Program-made: the position numbers and the translations under genes
In this document: positions 8,534 through 15,074 of the stretch, in pieces
Position numbering within the stretch: position 1 is the first letter of the stretch
Layout of the letters: each line of letters starts with the position of its first letter
NCBI GenBank assembly: GCA_947650915.1
Contig: CANSWY010000014.1
Location: 1 to 40,739 of the forward strand
From: an uncultured Eggerthellaceae bacterium
GTDB lineage: Bacteria > Actinomycetota > Coriobacteriia > Coriobacteriales > Eggerthellaceae
Reading direction: 5' to 3'
Length of the DNA stretch: 40,739 nt
Notes under the pieces: generated by a model
Database searches by the model: none
What the model was told of the DNA's origin: nothing
What the model saw: only the letters and a program-made list of their open reading frames with translations

Positions 8534-8743
8534 GGCACCCTTGTGCCAGGCGCGACCCTGCGGGCGCACCTGTCGCGGTGCTTGCGCACCACTGTTTTCA
8601 AAAGGGCGGCTTGCGCCGCCCGTCGGGGGTGCGCACCGGCCGCATGCGCTTCGCGAGTGACAGCTGGCCGCTCGCGGGGCGTCCAGCTGTCGCGGCCTCC
8701 GGCCGCTGCATTCACTGGCGGGCTCTAGGGCGCGTGCGCGCCC
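8534..8743. other. Cluster of seven compact stem-loops
   Basis: Perfect short inverted repeats follow each other: GGCAC/GTGCC (8534-8547), GGTGC/GCACC (8577-8590), GGGCGGC/GCCGCCC (8604-8621), the palindrome GGTGCGCACC (8628-8637), GACAGCTGG/CCAGCTGTC (8659-8691), GCGGCC/GGCCGC (8692-8706) and GGGCGCG/CGCGCCC (8728-8743). No ORF explains the region. It lies between two near-identical palindromic elements. It could be a structured RNA, a decayed mobile element or simply GC-rich spacer. Confidence 0.5.
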
Positions 8744-8793
8744 GTCACCCTTGATCCGGGTATTGCTGGGTTCGGCTTGCTGGAGATTGCCTG

Positions 8794-8889
8794 ATGTGCA
8801 AAAGGGACGTCTCAAATTGCACATAGGAAAAGTCTCCCAGTGCGCATGAACTTCTGCTATGTGCAATTTGGAACGTCCCTTTTGCACAT
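8794..8889 (+). repeat. 96-bp palindromic element, copy B
   Basis: Left arm 8794-8826, loop 8827-8856, right arm 8857-8889. The palindrome extends 4 bp outward (CCTG before, CAGG after). It matches copy A through the loop, and both copies are preceded by GAGAT-N-GCCTG, so the two probably arose by duplication of a longer unit. Confidence 0.92.
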
Positions 8890-8892
8890 CAG

Positions 8893-8925
8893 GAGGTCAC
8901 AAAGGGACGGAGGATTCGTGACCTC
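8893..8925. promoter_or_regulatory. Dyad GAGGTCAC-N17-GTGACCTC upstream of the glutaredoxin gene
   Basis: Perfect 8-bp inverted repeat directly after palindromic copy B and 28 bases before the candidate -10 of the glutaredoxin gene. It could be an operator or an RNA hairpin. A dyad of similar shape (TCAC-N16-GTGA core) precedes hyhS. Confidence 0.4.
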
Positions 8926-8950
8926 TGGGCATGCCATCGTTACACGGCAG

Positions 8951-8959
8951 TGGTATGGT
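8951..8959 (+). promoter_or_regulatory. Candidate extended -10 (TGGTATGGT)
   Basis: TG-N-TATGGT, 32 bases before the glutaredoxin start, without a recognisable -35 box. Confidence 0.35.
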
Positions 8960-8991
8960 GATGGGCATCTGCAATCCATGGAAGGAGCATC

Positions 8992-9249
8992 ATGGCCTAC
9001 TTTGAGGATCTCACTCTGTACTACAAGCCCACGTGTCCGTATTGCGTGAAAGTGCTGGCGTACATGCAGGAGCAGGACATCGAATGCGCCATGAAGAACA
9101 CCATGGAGCCGGGCGTGCGCGATGAGCTGATCAACATCGGCGGCAAGGGCCAGGTGCCGTGCCTCATCATCAGCGGTCAGCCGCTCTACGAATCCGATGA
9201 CATCATCGAATATCTGCACGGCCTGGTGGCGGCCGAAGAGATAGGCTAG
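8992..9249 (+). CDS. Glutaredoxin-like protein
   Basis: 85-residue thioredoxin-fold protein with the redox motif CPYC at 15-18, the cis-proline segment QVPCLII (about 54-60) and a C-terminal ESDDIIEYL helix as in glutaredoxin/GST-N domains. It should reduce disulfides or thiol adducts in the cytoplasm. GGAAGGAG lies 4 bases before the ATG. The ATP-grasp gene starts 5 bases after its stop, so the two are co-transcribed. Its electron donor is not evident. Confidence 0.92.
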   Translation: MAYFEDLTLYYKPTCPYCVKVLAYMQEQDIECAMKNTMEPGVRDELINIGGKGQVPCLIISGQPLYESDDIIEYLHGLVAAEEIG

Positions 9250-9254
9250 GCACC

Positions 9255-10394
9255 ATGGTCATCCTGGACGAACCGGTGGCATCCGAGGCGCTCATCCAGT
9301 GGCTGGCGGCCAGCCAGCATCCGGTGCTGGCGAACTCGTTCGCAAAGCAGAAGGCGGCCGAGGGTTGCGCGCTCAACCTGGTGGACGATGCGGAAGGTGC
9401 GCGCCGAGCGGATGCGGGCGAGCGCATTTACACCTGCACGGAGAACGCGCTGGCTTGGATCATGGATCATGCTGCGAACGAGGGCCTGAAGGCCTCCATC
9501 CAGCTGTTCAAGGACAAGGGCCTCATGCGGGAGCATCTGAGCGCGTTGAGTGACGGCTTCTTCTTCAAACGCTTGGGCCGGGATGAGCTGGCGCAGGTGG
9601 ACGCGGACGCGTTGCCGCTGCCGGTGGTGCTGAAACCCAACGTGGGCTTCTGTTCCATGGGCGTATACGTGGTGGACAGCGCCCAGGCCTGGGCGGAGGC
9701 GCTGGCGGACATCGAACGCAGTGAAGACCAGTGGCACGCCATGTATCCTGAGAGCGTGGTGGGTGCGGGCGAATACCTGATAGAAGGCTACATCGAGGGG
9801 CCGGAATTCGCGGTGGACGCCTACTACGACGAAGCGGGCGCGCCGCACATCCTGAACATCTGGCGCCACGATTTCGCCAGCGCGGAGGACACCAGCGATC
9901 GCTTGTACCTGTCCAGCCAGCAGATCGTGGATGAGACGTTCGATGAATTCAGCCAGTGGCTCTCAGACGTGAACGCCATCGTGGGCGCGCGCAGCTTCTG
10001 CGTGCACGTGGAGCTGCGCCGCACGGCCGCGGGCATCATCCCCATCGAATTCAACCCCTTGCGCTTCGCAGGGCTGGGCGGCACGGATATGGCTTTCTAC
10101 GGGTGCGGGTATCGCACCTATGAGTGCTACTTGGAAGACCTGCCGCTGGACCTGCGCCAGGTGTACCGGACCCATCCGGAGGATGTCTACTCCATGTCCC
10201 TGCTGGGACGCGCGGGCGAGGGCGCGTTCGAATACGATGCGTTCGCGGAACGCTTTTCGGATGTGCTGCACTTCTCCCGGTTCGATGTGGGCAAGGTGGG
10301 CAGCTACGGTTTCCTGTTCCTGCGCACGCCGGTGGATGATGACGCGGAACGGGAGTTCCTTCTCCACGCGGACCTGCAGGACTTCCTGGCATAG
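9255..10394 (+). CDS. ATP-grasp family protein, substrate unknown
   Basis: 379-residue soluble protein with an ATP-grasp fold. The ATP-binding lysine strand is VVLKPNVGFCSMGVYVV (about 124-140); GEYLIEGYIEGPEFAVDAYY (about 173-192) and the metal-binding IPIEFNPLRF (about 259-268) complete the site. Such enzymes form amide, peptide or thioester bonds through acyl-phosphates. The acceptor cannot be read from the sequence. It follows the glutaredoxin gene by 5 bases, suggesting a thiol-containing substrate or product; this is inference only. A broken palindromic element starts 64 bases after the stop. Confidence 0.85.
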   Translation: MVILDEPVASEALIQWLAASQHPVLANSFAKQKAAEGCALNLVDDAEGARRADAGERIYTCTENALAWIMDHAANEGLKASIQLFKDKGLMREHLSALSDGFFFKRLGRDELAQVDADALPLPVVLKPNVGFCSMGVYVVDSAQAWAEALADIERSEDQWHAMYPESVVGAGEYLIEGYIEGPEFAVDAYYDEAGAPHILNIWRHDFASAEDTSDRLYLSSQQIVDETFDEFSQWLSDVNAIVGARSFCVHVELRRTAAGIIPIEFNPLRFAGLGGTDMAFYGCGYRTYECYLEDLPLDLRQVYRTHPEDVYSMSLLGRAGEGAFEYDAFAERFSDVLHFSRFDVGKVGSYGFLFLRTPVDDDAEREFLLHADLQDFLA

Positions 10395-10457
10395 TCGGTG
10401 CGGATCACGGCGGGGTCCTGTGCGAAAGGCTCTCCCCGTGGGCTGAAGGGCTGCCAG

Positions 10458-10543
10458 ATGTGCGAAAGGGACGTCCCAAATTGCACATAGGAAAAGGTGA
10501 TGCGTGCTAAAAGCGCAATTCTATGTGCAATTTGGAACGTCCC
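10458..10543 (+). repeat. Palindromic element, copy C, right arm broken
   Basis: Left arm 10458-10490, 30-base loop 10491-10520, then a right arm that matches only through TTTGGAACGTCCC (to 10543). Where CTTTTGCACAT is expected there is poly-C. The loop sequence differs from other copies, but the length is kept. Confidence 0.88.
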
Positions 10544-10575
10544 CCCCCCCCCCCCGCCCCCCCCCCCCGCCCCCC
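10541..10575 (+). repeat. Interrupted poly-C tract
   Basis: C15-G-C12-G-C6: 33 of 35 bases are C. The tract starts exactly in the CCC of the repeat's GACGTCCC core and ends at the inner border of the outer right arm. Slippage at a hairpin or an assembly error could produce it; tract length may be unreliable. Confidence 0.85.
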
Positions 10576-10670
10576 TTCAGCCCACGGGGAGAGCCTTTCG
10601 CATCTGGAAGCCTCGCATGGGGCTGCTTCGCATCTGGGACTCAGGCTTTCGCAGGGGGTTTCTGTGCGTG

Positions 10671-11147
10671 CTATGAGGGGGTTCTTCGGTGCAGACGAGC
10701 AAGTTTGGCGCGGCCGTACTTCCAGGTCTGCACGCAGGCGGTGACGATGCAGATGCCGCAGGCGATCCCCGCGGCGAACAGGAACGTGGCGCTGCCGTTC
10801 GCAGCGAAGGAAGCCCAATCCGCGTTCACCGCTCCTGACATGGTGTAGAACAGCCCCCGCCCCGGCACCAGCGGGATCACCGCGATGATGAAGAACGCCG
10901 TGGCGGGCACGCGGCCGGTGCGCGCCATCACCTCTGCGAAGGCGGCAGCGAACGTGGACGCCACGATGCACGGCACGAAGATCTGCCCCATCATCTGGTA
11001 CAGCAGCCAGTACAACGCCCAGGTCAGAAAGCCCGCCACGGACGCGGCGGGGATGAAGCGCGGGTTCATGTTGAAGAACAGCGCGAACCCCAAAGCGCCC
11101 GCGAACGCCGTGACCAGCTGCACTACCGCGTATCCGTCCAACATCAT
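10671..11147 (-). CDS. yjjB: ThrE/YjjB-type exporter small subunit
   Basis: 158-residue membrane protein with 4-5 hydrophobic segments, matching the C-terminal (ThrE_2/DUF3815) half of the threonine/serine exporter family and E. coli YjjB. IIAVIPLVPGRGLFYTM (about 87-103) is the family signature. The start at 11147 is preferred over one 20 codons upstream because it gives a 4-base ATGA overlap with the larger subunit and begins at the first membrane segment. In E. coli the YjjPB pair exports succinate and ThrE exports threonine, so the substrate here is open. Confidence 0.87.
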   Translation of the reverse strand: MMLDGYAVVQLVTAFAGALGFALFFNMNPRFIPAASVAGFLTWALYWLLYQMMGQIFVPCIVASTFAAAFAEVMARTGRVPATAFFIIAVIPLVPGRGLFYTMSGAVNADWASFAANGSATFLFAAGIACGICIVTACVQTWKYGRAKLARLHRRTPS

Positions 11148-11944
11148 GCGACCACCTGCGCTATCCAGATGGCGGCCATGAACCCCAAGGCCAGCGACAC
11201 GGCCCACAGCAGGCTCTCCACGAAGCGCATCACGCCGGAGATGGTGTCGCCGGAGAGCATGTCGCGGGTGGCGTTCGTCATGGCCACGCCCGGGATCAAG
11301 AGCATGATGTCCCCGATCATCACCAGGTCAGGGGAGATGTCTGTCCAAATGCCGGCCACGGCCATGATGCCCAGCCCGCAGATGAACGAATTCACGAAGT
11401 TGAAGATGATGGTGTCCGGCGTCCAAGGACGCGCCCAGCGGATGGAGCAGCACAAGAGGATGGCGAACGCGGCGGACACCGCCGCATCCAACAGCGTGCC
11501 GCCGAAGAACAGCGCGAACGCGCCTGCGGACAGCATGCCGCCTGCGAAGAGGGCCCAGGCAGGGATGGGCCGGGCACAGATGGCGCGCAGGTCACGGCGG
11601 ACTTCATCCGGCCCGGGCTGTTCGGCGCGCACCTTCGCGCATAAGCCGAAGAGCCGCTCCATCTTGTGGAAATCGATTCCCACGTCCCCGGTGATGCGGC
11701 GGGTGAGCGTGTGTTCGTAGCCGCCCGGCAGCGTCATGGTGGCGATGATGGTGGCCGTGATGACCATCACGTTCATCTTGCGCGCGCCGTAGGCATGCCC
11801 CAGGCGCATCAGCTCCTCTTCGATGGAGTGCACGTCCGCGCCGGACAGCAGCAGCGCTTCTCCCACATCCAGAAGCGCAGGGAACGCATCCAGGGCCAGC
11901 GGGGCTTGCGGGTCAGCCGGGAAGCACGCGTGAGCAGAAGCCAT
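11144..11944 (-). CDS. yjjP: ThrE/YjjP-type exporter large subunit
   Basis: 266 residues from the ATG at 11944, corresponding to the ThrE_1/DUF1212 half of the exporter. A cytoplasmic N-terminal region has the family stretch LLLSGADVHSIEEELMRLGHAYG (about 32-54), and about five membrane segments follow, with GDIMLLIPGVAMTNATRDML (about 207-226) as signature. The frame is open 30 codons further upstream, but AAGGAAGG lies 6 bases before 11944, which fixes the start. It overlaps the small subunit by 4 bases; the two probably form one transporter. Confidence 0.87.
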   Translation of the reverse strand: MASAHACFPADPQAPLALDAFPALLDVGEALLLSGADVHSIEEELMRLGHAYGARKMNVMVITATIIATMTLPGGYEHTLTRRITGDVGIDFHKMERLFGLCAKVRAEQPGPDEVRRDLRAICARPIPAWALFAGGMLSAGAFALFFGGTLLDAAVSAAFAILLCCSIRWARPWTPDTIIFNFVNSFICGLGIMAVAGIWTDISPDLVMIGDIMLLIPGVAMTNATRDMLSGDTISGVMRFVESLLWAVSLALGFMAAIWIAQVVA

Positions 11945-11999
11945 GAGCGTCCTTCCTTTCCCCGTTGGCAGCCTCTTCGTCCACGCTACCATAAAACGC

Positions 12000-12027
12000 T
12001 TGACCCGCCTGCGCGTTCCGTTACAAT
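12000..12027 (+). promoter_or_regulatory. Promoter of the MFS-CBS gene
   Basis: TTGACC (12000-12005), 16-base spacer, TACAAT (12022-12027); the start codon is 64 bases downstream. This is the best sigma-70-type promoter in the window. Confidence 0.65.
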
Positions 12028-12090
12028 CCCTCACGGAAAAATCCTTTTCGCATATCTGACTTCGAACAGCAAAAGAGGGGCGAACTGAAT

Positions 12091-14070
12091 ATGACGCTAG
12101 GTGTGGACAGGAAAGATCTTGTCATGGTCGGCGTGCTGCTCGCAGGCACGTTGCTGGCTGTGCTCAACCAGACGCTGTTGTCTCCGGCGCTGCCGGCCAT
12201 CATGGGGTCGCTCAGCGTGGACGCTACCACGGTACAGTGGCTCACCAGCGGCTATTCGCTGGTGGAGGCGGTCATCATCCCGCTCTCCGCGTATTTGATC
12301 GGGCGCTTCACCACCCGTCAGCTCTTCATCAGCGCGCTTTGCGTGTTCTTCGCAGGATCCCTTGCGGCGGCGGTGGCGCCGGCGTTCCCCATCCTGCTTT
12401 TGGGCCGCATCCTGCAGGCGGCGTGCACGGGCGCCATCATGCCCATGGTGTTCACGGTGATCCTTCTGGTCTTCCCGCGCGAGATGCGCGGCACGGCCAT
12501 GGGGGTCATCGGGCTGATCATCGGGTTCGCTCCCGCAGTGGGGCCGTCGGTGGCGGGCCTGTTGGTGGATTCGGTGGGCTGGCGCTGGCTCTTCGGCATC
12601 GTCACGGTCCTCACCGTGGTGGTCATCGTGCTGGCCGCCTTCACGCTCAGGAACTACGGGGATTTCAAGCGCACGAAGTTCGATGTGCCTTCGGTGGCGC
12701 TCTCCACCTGTGGCCTGGTGTGCTTGCTCTACGGCCTTTCCACCTTCGCTTCCACCACGAACATGCCGATCACGGTGGGGCTGATCGTGGTGGGCGTCGT
12801 CATCATGGGCGTGTATGTGCGCCGCCAGCTCACCATGCCGGAACCCATGATCAAAGTGGGCATCCTCTCCACCCGGAAGTACGCCACCTCTGTCATCGTC
12901 ATCGTCACGGTGCAGGCAGCGCTCATGGGCACGGGCGTCATCACGCCGCTCTACATCCAGGGCGTGCGCGAATATTCCGCCACCATGTCGGGCGTGGCCA
13001 TGCTGCCCGGCGCGCTCATCGGTGCATTCATGGGGCTCATCAGCGGACGCCTGTTCGATCGCTATGGCGTGAAGCGCGTGGTGGTGCCAGGCTCTTTGGT
13101 GGCGCTCTGTGGCGGGTTCTGCCTGGTGCTGCTGGGCATGGACACCGATTTCATCTTCATCACGCTGGCTTACACGGTGCTCATGGTGGGCCTGCAGTTC
13201 ACCATGACGCCGCTCAACACCTGGGGCGTGAATTCGTTGGACAACTCCGTCATCCAGCACGCGCAGGGACTGTCGAACACGCTGAACCAGGTGGCTGCCA
13301 GCGTGGGCACGGCGCTGTTGGTGTCCATCTCAGCGCTGTCCTCGCAGCTCTACCCCGATGCGCCGCCGGTGCAGCAGGCTTATGAGGGTTACCACCTGGC
13401 CTATTTGGCCACAGCCATCCTCATGTGCGTGGCGGTGGCCATCATCATCGTGTTCGTGAACGACAGGAAGGCGAAGGATGGGGCCATGCAGAAGGACGCG
13501 CTGCCGGATTACGCGGCCGGCATGGACGGCGTCACGGTTGACGCGCGCGCGGATGAACCGAAGATCGAGCTTCTGGGCGGCACCATCGGCACGCAGGTGC
13601 AGGATGCCATGAACACCGATCCGGTGGTGGTGCAGGATTCTGCGCGCATGCGCGATGTCATCCGCCTCATGTCTCGCACTGACTCCAGCGGGCTGCCCAT
13701 CGTGGATGAGGCCGGGGATCTGGCGGGCTTCATCTCTGATGGGGATGTGGCGAACTACCTGGGACGCCATGACATCTCCGTCATAGACACCACGCTGAAC
13801 TTCTACCGGTTCGTGGATGATTCACCGCTCAAGGGGCGCTTGCTCACGCTGTTGGATCTGAACGTGATGGACATCGCCACGAAGAAGGTGGTGTCCGTGG
13901 AGGCTGATTCCGCCATCGACGACGCCTGCCGCGTGCTGGCGGAGCGCCGCATCAAGAAGGTGCCCGTGGTGCGGGGCGGCCGCTTGGTGGGCACGCTCTC
14001 CCGCCGGGACATCATGCGCAGCCTGGCAGAGATCGTGGACGCTGTGGAGGAGAGCGAAGCGCAGGCCTAA
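12091..14070 (+). CDS. MFS drug-efflux-type transporter fused to a CBS domain pair
   Basis: 659 residues. Residues 1-465 form a DHA2/EmrB-QacA-type proton antiporter with about 14 membrane segments: motif A-like YLIGRFTTRQLF (about 67-78) and motif C-like GFAPAVGPSVAGLL (about 144-157). A cytoplasmic linker leads to two CBS domains (about 503-555 and 590-648; VQDAMNTDPVVV and VMDIATKKVVSV openings, SDGDVANYL and SRRDIMRSL ends). CBS pairs bind adenine nucleotides and gate other transporters, so efflux may respond to energy status. The fusion is unusual for this family. AGAGGGG lies upstream of the ATG. Its TAA overlaps the convergent mazG stop. Confidence 0.9.
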   Translation: MTLGVDRKDLVMVGVLLAGTLLAVLNQTLLSPALPAIMGSLSVDATTVQWLTSGYSLVEAVIIPLSAYLIGRFTTRQLFISALCVFFAGSLAAAVAPAFPILLLGRILQAACTGAIMPMVFTVILLVFPREMRGTAMGVIGLIIGFAPAVGPSVAGLLVDSVGWRWLFGIVTVLTVVVIVLAAFTLRNYGDFKRTKFDVPSVALSTCGLVCLLYGLSTFASTTNMPITVGLIVVGVVIMGVYVRRQLTMPEPMIKVGILSTRKYATSVIVIVTVQAALMGTGVITPLYIQGVREYSATMSGVAMLPGALIGAFMGLISGRLFDRYGVKRVVVPGSLVALCGGFCLVLLGMDTDFIFITLAYTVLMVGLQFTMTPLNTWGVNSLDNSVIQHAQGLSNTLNQVAASVGTALLVSISALSSQLYPDAPPVQQAYEGYHLAYLATAILMCVAVAIIIVFVNDRKAKDGAMQKDALPDYAAGMDGVTVDARADEPKIELLGGTIGTQVQDAMNTDPVVVQDSARMRDVIRLMSRTDSSGLPIVDEAGDLAGFISDGDVANYLGRHDISVIDTTLNFYRFVDDSPLKGRLLTLLDLNVMDIATKKVVSVEADSAIDDACRVLAERRIKKVPVVRGGRLVGTLSRRDIMRSLAEIVDAVEESEAQA

Positions 14071-14930
14071 CGCGCTGCGCTTTCCGTCCTCTTCGCGGCC
14101 TGCCAGAGCGCTTCCCGCTGCTGGGCATCCATCTTTTCCAGCGGCTCTCCTGCCTCCAGGGCCGCATCTTCCATGGCGGCCCACCGCGCGCGGAACTTGC
14201 GGCAGGCCCCGCGCAGGGCGTTCTCGGCGTTGAGGCCCATCTTGCGCGCCACGTTCACCAGGCTGAAGAGCGCATCCCCCAGCTCCTCTTCCACGTGCGC
14301 CGCCTCTGGCGCGTCATGCAGCACGCGTCCGCGTTCATCTTGGGGCGCGGCGGCGTAGGCCTCTTTCAGCTCCGCCACCTCTTCGGCCACTTTGCCCCAG
14401 GCGCCATCCACGGTCTCCCATTCGAAGCCTACGGCCGCTGCCTTGCGGGATATCTTCTGCGCCTGGGTGAGCGCCGGAAGCCCGGTGGGCACGCCGTCCA
14501 GCAAGCGCTCCGGCCCGGCAGAGTTGCCAGCGACTTCCTTCTCTGTCAGCTTGATCTGGTCCCAGAGCGCGATCACCTCGTTCGCGCTGCCGCCTTGAGC
14601 CTCGCCGAAGACGTGCGGATGGCGCCGGACGATCTTCGCGTCCACCTCTGCGCACACGTCATCGATGGTGAATTCGCCCGCATCTGCTGCGATCTGGCTC
14701 TGCAACACCACCTGCAAAAGCACATCTCCCAGCTCTTCGCGCAGATGCGCCACGTCATCCGATTCGATGGCATCCACCGCCTCATAGGCTTCTTCGATCA
14801 TGTTGGGCGCGATGGAGAGATGCGTCTGTTCCTGGTCCCAGGGACATCCGTCCGGCGCGCGCAGCGCGGCGATGGTGGCGACGAACCGGTCGAACGCGGG
14901 GTGTTCTACGGGGGTGGCAGATGCGCTCAT
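14067..14930 (-). CDS. mazG: Nucleoside triphosphate pyrophosphohydrolase MazG
   Basis: Cytoplasmic house-cleaning NTP pyrophosphatase, 287 residues from the ATG at 14930. The first MazG domain has CPWDQEQTH (about 24-32) and the metal-binding EEAYEAVDAI and LREELGDVLLQV helices with the E-x-x-D pattern. A second copy carries EVAELKEAY and VEEELGDALFSLVNVAR. Two-domain length matches E. coli MazG (263). The frame stays open upstream to 15689, but that part is the shadow of the UbiB gene; GAAGGA lies before 14930. Stop TAG shares bases 14068-14069 with the stop of the MFS gene. Confidence 0.93.
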   Translation of the reverse strand: MSASATPVEHPAFDRFVATIAALRAPDGCPWDQEQTHLSIAPNMIEEAYEAVDAIESDDVAHLREELGDVLLQVVLQSQIAADAGEFTIDDVCAEVDAKIVRRHPHVFGEAQGGSANEVIALWDQIKLTEKEVAGNSAGPERLLDGVPTGLPALTQAQKISRKAAAVGFEWETVDGAWGKVAEEVAELKEAYAAAPQDERGRVLHDAPEAAHVEEELGDALFSLVNVARKMGLNAENALRGACRKFRARWAAMEDAALEAGEPLEKMDAQQREALWQAAKRTESAAR

Positions 14931-15074
14931 GGGCGATGGTCCTTCCTCATCAGGTGGTCCGGATTCTATCTCATACGGACTCGTTACAGCATCCGCACCG
15001 GCAAGCCCGCGTGGATGCGCCTTGGGTAGAATGGCGAGAAGGGGCAAGGACCACCGGCCAAGAAGGAGGCGTTC

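Larger units (their letters stand above)
8233..8991. other. Gene-free region: repeats and stem-loops
   Basis: No credible gene lies here; the open frames are short and run through repeats. It holds a solo arm (8349-8376), two complete palindromic elements (8392-8487, 8794-8889), seven compact inverted repeats between them (8534-8743), a dyad at 8893-8925 and a candidate -10 for the glutaredoxin gene at 8951-8959. Confidence 0.75.
10422..10601. repeat. Nested 180-bp inverted repeat enclosing a palindromic element
   Basis: Outer arms 10422-10450 and 10573-10601 are perfect 29-bp reverse complements (inner boundaries CTGAAGGG and CCCTTCAG). Between them lie the left arm and loop of a palindromic element and a poly-C tract. 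It lies between the convergent ATP-grasp and ThrE-type genes, where a hairpin could act as a two-way terminator. Confidence 0.85.

Noticed and set aside
8291-8887. Open frames encoding CNLGRPFCT- or QFGTSLLH-type peptides across the repeats
   Set aside because: They are translations of the palindromic repeat units in several frames, recur at every copy, and lack ribosome sites and family similarity.
8794-8889. Insertion sequence with target-site duplication
   Set aside because: No direct repeats flank the elements and no transposase gene is in the window; matching flanks are inverted, not direct.
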